In this document: positions 25,516 through 36,898 of the stretch, in pieces
Layout: each line of letters opens with the position of its first letter
Position numbering within the stretch: the first letter of the stretch is position 1
From: Heliopora coerulea
Taxonomy: Eukaryota; Cnidaria; Anthozoa; Scleralcyonacea; Helioporidae
Length of the DNA stretch: 64,000 bases
Assembly (NCBI GenBank): GCA_030142905.1
Contig: JASJOG010000027.1
Coordinates: forward strand, 1,364,001 to 1,428,000
Direction: 5' to 3'
Notes under the pieces: model-generated
What the model was told of the DNA's origin: nothing
The model's database searches: none
Seen by the model: the letters and a program-made list of their open reading frames with translations, nothing else
Made by a program: the position numbers and the translations under genes

Positions 25516-26078
25516 TTGACAAATTGGTGAAGGAAATATCGAGTGCCCATAATCCTTGACTTTTAAGACCTAACCGGGACCTGTTGCGAAAATGCAATGG
25601 CCTTCCGGCTGGGAATCGAACCCGCGAATCTAGTGCGATGCTCTGCCAACTGAGCTACGGAGGCCGTTGTCAACTTATCAATTTGTGAACTTATAATATT
25701 TGAAGGAAGGTGCTAATGTTTCTAAATAATCTCTTCACGAAATCGGTGAGCCCACCTCATAAAATAATGAACTCGTGGCCATGCTCGTGGCAACGGCCTC
25801 CGTAGCTCAGTTGGCAGAGCATCGCACTAGATTCACGGGGTCGCGGGTTTGATTCCCAGCCGGAAGGCCAACGTTGCATTTTCGCAACAGGTCCCGGTTA
25901 GGTCTTAAAAGTCGAGGATTATGGGCACTCGATATTTCCTTTACCAATTTGTCAACTTATAATATTTGAAGGAAGGTGCTAATGTTTATATATATATATA
26001 TATATATATACAGTATATATGTATGTATTTATGTATATATATATATATATATATACAGTATATATGTATGTATGTATG

Positions 26079-26129
<51 letters not shown>

Positions 26130-27043
26130 GTGTGTATACGTAAAAAGTTCCACAGGTATAAGTTAAAATTTTTATTAAATAAAAGAACCAAACGTTTTCA
26201 ACTATATAGTTATCTTCAGGGTTAAAAGAAATACATACAAAATACCGTCCAGCAGGCTGTGTAACTTATACTATTAAGTTATTCCCAAAGGGAAAAGGTT
26301 ACAATGAAAACTTTTTACTTGTTTATTAAGACTAGAATTCCTAAAATTAATTAGCAGTCCCTCTGCAATTAATATATATATATATATCAAATGTACCACA
26401 AGTGTGGAACGTTTGAGTTGCCTATATAATGTAGGTTTCTCCATCCTGCTCATCAGCACTGCACTGATGAGGCCCAGTAGGCCAAAACAGTTCCATCTGT
26501 AGTTATATATATATATGTATATATATAAAATCATCAAAAACCTGGTCAACCATAATGTTAAAAATCATAGATCATCAGTAACAAACTTTATTAAGAAAAG
26601 AAGAAACTTGAATTCATATCATGAATCTATCAACTTTATGTAGGAGATTAGTAATGGGAAAATATCTTTTCTAGATGTGATGGTTAGCTTTAATGGTGGA
26701 AAGTTTACCATAAACTGACGGATACACATCAGTATTTGAATTTTAAATTGTGCCATCCTCATCATGTTAAAAAAGCTATTCCATATGGTCAGGCACTGAG
26801 ATTGAAAAGAATTTGTGATTTGGAGGATGTTTACAAAAATAGGGAAAAAGAATTAAAAGGTTTCTTGTGGAAAAGGGGTTATAAGAAGGGTTTTGTTGAG
26901 GAGCAAATTTGTAGAGTTAACTGTCTTGATCAAGATGTTTGGCTTAATGGGACAGTTTTATACTTTCATCCTGCACTTCAGGTAGTGCAGGATGAAAGTA
27001 TATACATATACATGTATATACATATACATACATAAATATATAA

Positions 27044-27092
<49 letters not shown>

Positions 27093-30000
27093 CAATCTGC
27101 AGATGTACGTTTTGCTGTACTACAGCTCATCAGCACAGCTCGGAACAAATATATATTAGTACATATATTAGTACAATATATTAAGTACATTTTCCATTGG
27201 ACAAGGCCAAAGAAAATACCTGGGTTTCCTATTTCTATTTGCAAAAACTTAGGTAAGGTAGGTTGGGTTTCTTTTTTTTTTTACTTTTCTTTAGTGTCCA
27301 TGTGTTACAGTAATATTCATTCAAGTTCATTGTCAGCACACTCCCAGGATCGGTTGTCATGATTGTTATCCCAAGATGCAAATCATGCTGCAACTCTGGC
27401 CCAGGCTTCTTCCAAAATTCAATAAAAAGATTAGGGTCAGCAATTTCATTGGCCAAAAACTTGGTATAGGGTCGGGAAACTGGAAACCCAGGTTGTTTTT
27501 TTCTTTTTTTCAGCCCAACCATATTTTCAGGTTTAACCATCCAACATGAAATCCAGTCACCAAGTTTGGATGTTATTGATCAGCAGGAAAACACAAAACA
27601 AGATGGTGGAGAATACCAACATTAGGAGATTCATGCACAAATGACTTAATAACAAATGAAGTAGTTGCAAAATAGTACCACTTTTCATGCAAAAATCTTG
27701 AACTGAGATTAAGACTTTTAGGTCTTTTAATATCATTTTTCCAGGAGGTGGCAGCTTAAAATATGATTGTCCAATGAGCAACTATCTACTGCAATTTGGT
27801 TGCCAGTATTGAATTCTAGTTGTTTCTGATGACTGCATGACTGTCAGTATAATGAATTTTACATCAAGATTAACAAATTTCCAAAACAGTATTTAGCACT
27901 GTTTTGCATTCCATCATATGAAGGACAGGTGATGATCAAGTATCCCCCCCCACTCACAAGGCTAGTTGCTAACTCTGCTTTCTCTTACACAATGAAACCT
28001 GAAAAAGTTTCTGTGATGCATCTGTTAAAACGTTAACTTAAACCCTGGTGTTGCTTCTTTCACAATACACCATGGTCTAGGAAAGAAATTCTAAACAATC
28101 AGGAGAAAAAATTAATTTAATGCTTCATCTGCATTAGAATAGAGTCACCTGCCCTTGAAAGTAAGAAGTGCCACTGTAATCTCACCTTCTGCAATTTCTT
28201 TAAACATTCTGTGACGTATAGAGTGAGGTAAATCAGTACCCTGTCAGCATCACTCTGAACGGAAAACAATATGGATTAAAGATTAGTTGGAATTGGTAAC
28301 TGACTACATGCCAAGGAATATTAAAGGCAGGGATGTAAACATAACCACTTTTTGGTAAAGTAAAAGCCTTGATTCAGGGGTGGAATGTAGTAAAAACTTC
28401 TACTCCCAGAGAATCTTCCCAGCAGACCACATTTTAATATAATTTATTCAGAACACTGATATGGTAATGGCACAAGTAATACTAAATCATCACACAAAAC
28501 ATTCATCATTGGTACATGCTGTATGCACACTATAATATAAATGTTATATCACTCATAATGGGGTTTGGTACTGTGCAGTAACTATTAATTATAAAGCAAG
28601 ACATGAAATGACTTTGATCTAAGTTTTTCTTCTAATGTCATTTAAAGAAGCAACTAAATTTGTCCAAACCTTAATTTCATAGTTTTTGAAGAAGATATTT
28701 GCTTTGAAGTAGTAAATTGCTTCCTCAATTACATCTGTTGAGCCATCTATAATGCAGATTAAAAAGAAATACTTGAAAATCTTAACAATATAACTACACA
28801 TCTGGGATAGATATGGAACATTTGAAGTCAATCCAATGTGTGTACTATTTTTTCCATGACCCATTTATGCCAAAGGCAGCCTTTTCATTTTGTTATTGCC
28901 TGTGAAAGTTGATATTACTCACCAAAAGGAAGGTGCTAACTGCCCATCACCATAACATATTCCTATCTAAAACAGTCTTTTCAGTTTTATTTAAACTTAT
29001 ATCTGAATATTTCATTCAGGAAAGGGTAAATATCAGTTCATCATCTTTCCAACAATGTTTTCAGTGCTTATCATGTCTAGAATAAACCTCTCTTGTGACA
29101 ACGTTAACATGTTTGAGGAAGTTGATCATCCAGGTTAGTGTAGTCTTGAGAAAGACTGTTGGTTGAAGTGACTGACGTTTTGACAGCCTTAGCGGCAGTC
29201 ATCTTCAGAGTCAAAAGAAGAATAAATGTCAGGTCTGCCTTTGAAGATGACTGCCGCTAAGGCTGTTGAAACATCAGTCACTTCAACCAACAGTCTTTCT
29301 CAAGACTACACTAACCTGGACGATCAACTTCCTCAAACATGTCACGATCCTCCCAGGTTCAAACCATTTACTTTACAACATTAACAGTTGTAAAATCAAT
29401 AATGCAGCCACTACTCCATTTGAGGTAGGTGTAAGATTGGTATTCATAGTCATGTTATATCTATTTGAACAATGATATAAAAATTAATAGAGTGCTGCAT
29501 GGACAGTGTTGAACAACAAGTAAAAAGCCAAACAAGTCTGGGAACTGCTAAAACATTTGAGATCAGATCCCAATGTTTTGAGGGAAGACCCTCGAACCTG
29601 AAACTTTCAAGATGAGAAACCCACAAAGGGCCTTCATTTAAAATATCTGTTTCTTATTGCATGAGTTTTGGCAGTTCCCTCCCTTACCCTTTTGGCTTAT
29701 ATTTATTTGCACATGGTTGCATTTCAGTATCAATTAAAGTAGGGGGATCTAAAAAGATGATTGACAAAGAACTGCTCAGAGTTTTAAAGGTCCAGGATTC
29801 CTCTCCCTAAGATAACAATCAGGTGTAGCACATCCAAAGCTAGCACTTTTGTAAAAACTGTTACTAAAATTTAATTTTTGGATTTTGGTCATCTCTTTGC
29901 ATAATTGTTTTTCAAAGTTTGCAAAGAAATGCTTGTATGAGGAAAAATTTTATAATAAGCAATCAATAATTTTGTATATACATTAATTTTGACAGTTGCA

Positions 30001-30665
30001 AACAAGTAACTGGACAGTATTCAAAATCACAGTGGCTTGCTAGCAGGCACTCTTTGCATCTACCTAGAGAGCCAGCAGTGCGAGCCTCTAAGGTTGTATG
30101 CTGGAATGTCCGTTGCACTAACTCCTTCCCATTTGGAGGTTATTCTGTAACCAATCCTTTCATAAAGTACAGTACAAGTTTGGCTCATTAGGAAAATGCA
30201 AAGGGACTTTACAACCAGTTGAGTGAATAAAAACTGATGTTGACAATCCTCCAAGTCCATACATCACGATACAATTTAAAATCAATTTGAAGCAAGACTG
30301 AAATCGCTGACGAACTTCAGAAAGACATCTACTTTCAGACATTTCTTCGGGTCAGGTGTCTCCATGATACACTCCATGAAGACCAAAGCTGTCACAGTTA
30401 CGCTGTAACCTGTCATTCCCAATGTAATTTATCAACAACAGAGTTAGATTCAGTTAAAAATAATTACAAATTAATAAAAAAGGAATTACCTCCAGGTGGA
30501 GCCGGTCCTTTGAATTTTGTGTTCAGTGGCAACAAGGCCATGTTTCCGAGCGAACGAGGAGCGGAGAGCGATGAATGGTACGCCTAGAAGAATGAAGAAA
30601 GCATAATTAAGTATTCCGAAAGTCTACACTGAAAATAATCAGCTTAATCTTTTACTTACAGGCAT
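22863..30665 (-). CDS. ARPC3: Actin-related protein 2/3 complex subunit 3 (ARPC3), seven exons
   Basis: ARPC3 is the 21-kDa subunit of the Arp2/3 complex, which nucleates branched actin filaments in the cytoplasm. Minus-strand exons, 5' to 3': 30665-30660 (Met-Pro only), 30583-30490, 28746-28670, 28254-28187, 25316-25190, 24319-24225 and 22925-22863, all with GT-AG introns. Joined, they encode about 176 residues (human 178). The product starts MPAYHSSL, continues through [38 protein letters not shown], [25 protein letters not shown] and [12 protein letters not shown], and ends [11 protein letters not shown]...PGQ. All are hallmark ARPC3 blocks. An AATAAA lies 67 bases after the stop (22796-22791). 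Oddity: exon 4 is 68 nt where the frame needs 69. One base is missing near 28200, where ECLKKLQK should be read, and the model frameshifts there. Intron 4 contains hammerhead ribozymes and a Penelope-like remnant; intron 3 has a foldback insertion. Confidence 0.95.
23255..23552 (-). mobile_element. tRNA-derived SINE, family 1, copy 1
   Basis: Read on the minus strand, the element starts with a tRNA-like head. Its A box tggcacagtggtag is at 23538-23525 and an exact B box GGTTCGATTCC at 23496-23486. A body follows (gtccagtttaactct ... ggaccca), ending in ctttacctttacctttac. A second full copy is at 61895-62172 and a head-less copy at 49448-49600. It lies in the last intron of ARPC3, in the same orientation as the gene. 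Confidence 0.8.
25416..25461 (+). ncRNA. Hammerhead ribozyme, intact core
   Basis: All invariant elements are present in order. Stem I 5' strand actaca is followed by CTGATGA (25422-25428), stem II GGCC-cagta-GGCC, GAAA (25442-25445), a very short stem III (ACGG-tt-CCGT), cleavage triplet GTC ending at 25455, and stem I 3' strand tgtggt, which pairs fully with one G-U. The tiny stem III is typical of hammerheads in Penelope-like elements and retrozymes, which are thought to act best as dimers. It lies in ARPC3 intron 4, antisense to the gene, just 5' of a TA microsatellite. Confidence 0.85.
25466..25513. repeat. (TA)n microsatellite
   Basis: About 24 uninterrupted TA units lie between the hammerhead ribozyme and the palindromic SINE. 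Confidence 0.95.
25514..25957. mobile_element. Palindromic pair of tRNA-derived SINE units
   Basis: Two 160-bp units face each other: 25514-25676 on the minus strand and 25796-25957 on the plus strand. Each has a tRNA-like head with a perfect A box (tagctcagttggcagagc) and a B box (GGTTCGATTCC in the left unit, GGTTTGATTCC in the right), then a shared tail (ttttcgcaacaggtcccg ... gggcactcgatatttcc). The phrase aacttataatatttgaagg occurs after both units. The T arm is disrupted, so these are SINE heads and not functional tRNAs. Confidence 0.8.
25987..26125. repeat. Compound TA/TATG microsatellite
   Basis: Long TA runs with interspersed tatgtatg and cagtata units; two near-identical blocks (about 25987-26036 and 26037-26095) suggest local duplication. 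The short frames here are Tyr-Ile artefacts. Confidence 0.9.
26458..26503 (+). ncRNA. Decayed hammerhead ribozyme, copy 2
   Basis: It has the same layout and flank (ctccatcctgct) as the intact ribozyme 1 kb upstream. CTGATGA and stem II GGCC-cagta-GGCC are kept, but the essential GAAA reads AAAA (26484-26487). Stem III is broken by two further changes (cag-tt-cca). All three changes are CG to CA, as expected from deamination of methylated CpG. It is probably inactive. Confidence 0.75.
26644..26938 (+). pseudogene. Penelope-like reverse transcriptase fragment
   Basis: One frame gives [10 protein letters not shown] (26657-26686), a typical Penelope-like reverse transcriptase block. After a frameshift near 26715 a second frame gives TDTHQYLNF, then [20 protein letters not shown], and ends with [13 protein letters not shown]. 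This order is diagnostic of the C-terminal half of Penelope-like reverse transcriptases. It is a short, frameshifted remnant with no start or endonuclease domain visible. Its position immediately 3' of a hammerhead copy supports a Penelope-like source for the ribozymes. Confidence 0.85.
26958..27001. repeat. Perfect short hairpin
   Basis: tactttcatcctgcac and its complement are separated by a few bases. It sits directly between the reverse transcriptase remnant and a TA microsatellite, so it may mark a truncated or rearranged element end. Confidence 0.75.
27095..27144 (-). ncRNA. Decayed hammerhead ribozyme, copy 3, minus strand
   Basis: On the minus strand CTGATGA (27133-27127) is followed by stem II GCTGT-agt-ACAGC, then AAAA instead of GAAA, then acgtacat and a cleavage-site triplet ATC. 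Both departures from a functional motif are CG to CA. Restored in thought, stem III would be self-complementary with no loop, again pointing to dimer-type ribozymes. Stem I pairs over about five bases with two G-U pairs. It differs in sequence from the two plus-strand copies, so it belongs to another subfamily. Confidence 0.6.
29109..29374. mobile_element. Foldback insertion with 12-bp TSD (one mismatch)
   Basis: Direct repeats ACAACGTTAACA (29097-29108) and ACAACATTAACA (29375-29386) flank the element. Palindrome arms run from 29105 to about 29213 and from about 29232 to 29342. The one-sided tag of about 32 bases is on the right, so the element is inverted relative to the other four. The arm contains gaagatgactgccgc ... 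gttgaaacatc. It lies in ARPC3 intron 2. Confidence 0.8.
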
Positions 30666-31071
30666 ATCTAATGGTAAATAAATTCTTTGGGTACGCCTTT
30701 CCTAAGTTTGGAAAACAAGAGCAAAGGGAAGGAAGTACGAGAACTTTACCCAAAAACGCTTTCGGGCATATGATATTCTGTGCTTCAGAGTTTAGCCAAT
30801 CCTACAACATCCTCTAATTTCCCTACAACATCCCTGGATGCTTCCTTTTGTCTCCCGTTGTCCTTATTCGATAAGGTTTTCGCGCGCATTTTTGACTGTG
30901 ACAGGACTGACAGACTTCACGAAAACAAAAAATGCAAAAACGTATTCACTTTCGCCCACAATTTGAACAAGAACCAAATTATTGAAAATGGTGAAATAGT
31001 ACAATGTTAAAAGCTGCATAAAAACTGATAAGCATCTGAAATATCGTTGGTTGCTTTACAATTCTCACGAT
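30666..31071. promoter_or_regulatory. Shared bidirectional promoter region of ARPC3 and CNTD1
   Basis: The two start codons diverge and are 406 bp apart, with no other gene between, so both 5' UTRs and promoters must lie here or overlap. A TTTCGCGC sequence at 30878-30885 matches the E2F consensus TTTSGCGC and sits in the only CG-dense spot. No TATA box stands out. Promoter function is inferred from layout. Confidence 0.6.
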
Positions 31072-34000
31072 ATGGCAAAAACAAGAATATTTGGAACTCC
31101 ATCGGAACCTCTTTTCAACAATTGTTTTGGATTACCTCCTGCACTTCTGGAAGATTCTTTGCACGTTCTTGCCGAAGATAACGAGAAGAATATGGAAATT
31201 GCAAACGAAAAACAAGGCTATTTTAAAAACGGGAAAACTGCAGGTAAAACGTTTTTGTCGAAGAAACGAGCTGTTTTAGCGTTTACGAAGAATTCCAACT
31301 TCTTTAAGAGGAAACTAACGGCAGATCTCATTTTCTTTTTGTTTGTTTAGAATATATATTTATTCTTTGTGATGTATTAAAATTACCCATTGAAGCCAAA
31401 TATCTTGCAGTGGAAATATACGACAGGTTGTTAAATTTTAATACCATATTTTTATTGAGGAATTTGAGGGGCAAGTTTGTTGTTAAATCTATTAAATATT
31501 TGCTTAAATTGAGTGGTGAAATTTTGATTTGTTAAAACCGTGGAAGAGATAAATTTTACTTGGAAAGTAGGGCTAGCTTTGCAAATGGAGCCGGGATGGA
31601 TATGCTAACATAGGTCAGCTTATGTTGAGGCAGAGCACGTAAGAGGAGGTGTACCTCAACACGAAAGGAAAAAACAGTTGTACTGGACCTCATTCATAAC
31701 TTTGTTCGTCAAGGTAGTACCTACCCAAATCAGTTGACACGAATTATCCCATCATTTAGGATTTTATTAGAAAATCAATTACAAAACGCCCATATTAAGT
31801 TCTGTGTTATTTGAAAAAATAACCCAAGTCTTCATTCCTGTCCACTCCTTATCGTTCTAAACTTTTTTGACTCCACTAATTTAACTACTTAAGTAATCTG
31901 AAATTGGAGCGAGGTCCAATTATTAGTTTTGCATTCACATATATCTCAATGGTCCATTGCATCTTAGGTTTATGTCCAAACATGTGTCTGGCTTGTATGA
32001 GTTTGTTCAGTGTTCCTCAGCTAATGACAAACAAAGCGACTGGAAGGAAGTTGAAAAGAGAATAACCGTGCAAATGCCACTGAGACTTCTGTCTTGTGTT
32101 CAGCTTGCAAGCAAGCTTTCCTCACACTGCAAGGTAATTTCAAGAAAACTGTCCACTTATTTATCTGTTTGTCCTCTTACCTTTTCATTCATTCATCCTT
32201 CCGTTCATCCATCCGATTCATTCATTCATCCATCCATCCGTCTTTCTCTCCGTCCGTCCGTCCATCCAGCCATCCGTGATTAGTGTTTTTCTTTCTTTTT
32301 TCATTCTTTTCTTCTTGTTTTTCGCCTACTCTGTTGCTTACTTATCATGAGGCGATTCTCAATGTGCCTTTGTAGTTTAGGTAAAGTTTGAATTAAAATT
32401 TTCTGGTTCATTTAGGCTTTAACAGCAAGTAAAGTGAGAAGATATCTGAGCTCTCTGAACCACCATTTCACAAACTATAGTATCTTGAAGTCAGAACTGC
32501 GAATTCTCAAAACGTTAGATTACAGCCTGCCTGTGCATTCCCCTCTCACATACGTGGAAACTATCTTGGAAATCCTAGGTTAGTAAAACAATACATGATT
32601 GTTTTTTGCTATTGTTTTACCAATAAAAATCAACGTTTGCCCAACGAACTATGGTATATTGAAAATAAGAAGGAATCATTTTAACGATAGGGTTACTAGT
32701 GGATTTTAAGTAGGGAGCCATGATGGGGCCTAGGGACAATAATCTGTTGAGATTTGAGGGAGAGCATCATCTTGTGCGCCTTCAGTGAATTGTGAAAATG
32801 TCTAATTTAATAGTGATTGGTGATTAAATTACTCTACAAATGAGGGTACCCTTGGGAGCCACTGATAGGAGTTTGATCCAAAATGGTGGCGATCGACGAA
32901 CCAGGCGGAAAACGTAATCTTCTTAAGAATATTAATGCCCAGCATAAAGATTTCAAAGAGCCATAATAACGGAGACATTAATTAAACAGACATGAATTTT
33001 ACTGAAGTTTCGTCACTAGTCTTCCGACATCTTCATCCTGTCATTGTTAATAGTTAGCATATGCTCAAAACACCTGTATATATTCCTCACTCTGAAGATG
33101 TCGCAAAACTAGCTACAAAACGTCAGTAAAATTCACTTCTGTTTTATTAATGTCTCCGTTATTATGGCTCTATTGAAAACTTTATGCTGGGCATTGATAT
33201 TCTTTACATTATCCAAAATGGTTCGTGGTAACGGAACAATCTATGAATTACACTTTCCAATCTGATCGGAAGTACTTGACGGCTGTCCAGTTAGGTAATC
33301 TGACTAAACACGAGAATTTTCTTCCTGTGTGGTAATTTCATCCGATCAGAAGCCATTGAGTTGATTATCTGATCAACTACGCCGATTTTCTTCATGAAGG
33401 TTACTCAGTGTTAAAGGAGATTGAAACTCTTCTTTTTCAAATATAAACAAAATTTGTACGGCACTGCTAAAGAGCTTGAGTCACATTCATGAAATAACTT
33501 TTAAGCATTTGTGTTGATTCCCTTTTCATGAGCTATTTTTACTTGACGTCAGTGGGGGTGCCAGACGCCCTAGTCTAGGGGGCAACAAGGGGCAACAGAG
33601 TTTTGCGTTGAGGTAAAACCTCCTGAAAAATATGCCAATTTTTGGCCGAAATACAAAAGTTACCAAGATAATGGAATATTTAACTTCCACAACTACTATA
33701 GAATATCACAACATTGGAATAATATCCCTGTATTTTTCGTTCAAAATGTATTTTCGTATGGATAGACAGTGGCAAAGATATACAAATCTTACACTTTTAT
33801 TACATGTTTTGAGCGTAAAATGGGGGTGGGGCAAAAATTTACTCTTGGGGGAGAAATATCCCCTTTTGATCCCTCCTAGCACCGCCAGGACTTGACGTCT
33901 TGGTTTGTTTTGTCACGTACACCAACTGACCAACATGGCCGTCGTGTCGTTGGCTATTTGAATGTCTACATGAAGGCTGACCGTAAAAGCTCGACATCGT

Positions 34001-36832
34001 CTCACATTAATTTTCCAGCTTTAGTTCAGACAAATTTAATTCTAGGAATTAAATCCGACGCTCATTGAAGGGGGAGGATCCAAGAGGTTATATTGGTCAT
34101 GTAAAAAGTCAAAAGGTTGGTAACTGCCGTGACTGATTTGGAATTCTTTGAGATCAGTCACGGCAGTTATCAACCTTTAAGCTTTTTACCTGATTTATCA
34201 CTGTTTACGCAGTATTCTATTCTTATTACATTTGTCTTGGCCGGACGGACGAACATGCGTGTTCATTTCAAGCCCATGACGCGCGGCTCAAGATTTGATA
34301 AACATCGCTTGGAAATTACAAAGATTAAATGTATTGCTAGCAGGCCCGCAGAGAGAGGGGGCAAGGGGACCAGATTGTCCAAGGGCCTCGTACTCTGAGG
34401 GGCCTCAGATTGTAAGGGCCGTATTCTTAAGAATTCCTCAAAATGCCTTAAAGGCCTTAATCTCGAATGAAACTCTTTTTGGCGCATAGGCCATGATCTG
34501 AAGGTTTGGGGGGGGGGGCTTCTGGATGACCACTTTGCCCCGGGCCTCCTGTTGCCTCTCTGCGGACCTGATTGCTGGTGTAAAGGACTGGCAGTGATTG
34601 TGTCTATGATCTCTATGGTATGTTGTCTCACGTCTCACAGTCCTTCCTCTTGAGTCATCGTGTTGTCATCATTCCGCTTGCATATACAGGGACGTAGTTT
34701 ATGGGAGTGTAGATTTGTGTCACACACCAAAGTTTGTGAAAAAACAGAAAATTCGGACCAAAAATAGATAGTAATTCGGTGAAAATTTGGTTTGGTAAGG
34801 TATGGCAAAACTTACTGTAGAACCTCGCTAATTCGAACTCGGTTAACTCGAACTCTCCGCAAACTCAAACCAAATTCAATTTCCCCTGGATTTGATCCCA
34901 TTTCCCCTATCATTTACTATCATATAACTCGAACTCGGTTAATTCGAACTCCCTGCTAACTCGAACCTAACTTTATACTCCCTTGGCACAAATTTACCCC
35001 GTTAATTCCAACTCTATTTTGAAAACGTCGGTCGGTAAACCTGGAAGCTTCAGGACTTGGCTTTTTGACTTGTCGGAGTCTTGAATCTATACTGATAACA
35101 ACGTGACAATGAATGAAAACGCAATTCAAGCCCAGGAAAGACCTTCTTTCCAGCATTATCTGGGGTGGATATTGCGCAACAATCATTAAAATGTCGCACA
35201 AATTAGCCCTGAGTAGCCCGTCATAACTGTTCTAGTTTATCCGATTTATTTCGTGGGACATTCACAAATATGTACAGCCGTATGTAAAAGAGCCAGACAT
35301 TCACTGAACTTGTACATGTATTCTGGAATAGTAATTTCATTATAGACAGTTATTCAACTTCATAGTGGCAGACATTGCAGTATGGCAATGTCAGTATTCA
35401 GGAAAACACAATCAGCTCAATCCATGAAGAAAAATTAAAACATTCTTAACTGACTGTACCAAAATGACTAGTAATAGTAGATGAATCATAAAACCACGAT
35501 ACCTTATAAATTGTTAACAAGATACTTGAAATTCAATGCGCACCCTGATAACTCGAACCCCCGCTAACTCGAACTATTTCCCATTGCCCTAGGCAGTTCG
35601 ACTTAGCGAGGTTCTACTGTATTTGGTTTGATAATGACCCTGAAACAGAGTCGATATATAGAGAAATATTATTGTGTAACTTATTATCCATTTTTTTTTC
35701 TTGAATCACAAGTTGAGAATGACATTTTTCGGAATCTGTTTTTTATATTAGTTTATATTTAATTTACGTATTAGGGCTGCGTGGCGAAGGCACACTGTAC
35801 ATGGCCTGGATGCGCGTCAAATTAAATTCGGGCAGTTTTTGAATGGACGCAATATTCGGGCCAACTAAGCTGGACGCCCCTCATTCAAAATGGGTTAACT
35901 ACGTCCCTATGCATATACTAATGAATAATCTGAGAAAATTTTCCTAGGTTATAATGCAGGAACACATGTCAAGATTCTTCATGAAATCAGTCAAAAGTTA
36001 TTGGACCTTGTCTACATTTTGCATGAACAGATTTACGTCAAACTTTTGGTGGCGGCGACAGGTGAAACCTACAGAACAACAGAAGATAGGCACAAGTTAG
36101 CGATACTAGCATCAGATTATATGCTTCTGGCAACTGGCATTATTGGTGCAGCGTCATTTATTAACGACCAGCAGACAAGCGATGAGGTAAGGTTATCCAC
36201 ATATATACATATACATATTATTCGTATGTACATATGCCATTCAAAGGGGCAGGGACCAACTAATCATTGGGGGGGCTCCACTCACCTATAGAGAGGTTCC
36301 AGAGGCACGCGCCTCAGGGGCGGATCTAGGATTTTACGGAAAGGGGGGGTTGCCAGACTAGGTGTGGTTCCATGTTTTTGAGAAGGGGTGGTTAACCATG
36401 CCATTGGTTGTTCTAGGTTTTTAAAGGGGTGGCAGCTCCTTTACCACTTAAATGGGATGCACAGTTGAAGAAAACAGACGCATGTAAAGTTTATTATGTA
36501 AATATAGAGACTGTGGGGAGGAATCCCCACATTATTTGTTGTCTCAAACGGGGAGTCTTAAACCCCCTGAACCCTCCGCTTGGATCCGCCACTGCACCTG
36601 TGGGAACTTAGTGATTTTCTGAGGCTTTGAAACGTTATTTCCTGTATTTTGAGAGCAATTAATAAAAAATATAACGGTCATAAAGATATAATTAAAATTA
36701 TGTTGTAAAACAGAGCTACTGTAGTAAATATGAGTGGCACGGCCCGACACGAAAGCTATTTTCTATTTGTTTTATTAAATAATTAAATGTCTCTATACTC
36801 GATATTATCATGCTATATATATATATAGCATG

Positions 36833-36898
<66 letters not shown>

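Noticed and set aside
25604..25870. Two functional tRNA genes
   Set aside because: A and B boxes are good but the T arm and anticodon arm do not pair properly, and both carry the same SINE tail.
25966..26225. Tyr/Ile-rich small proteins
   Set aside because: Translations of TA and TATG microsatellites.
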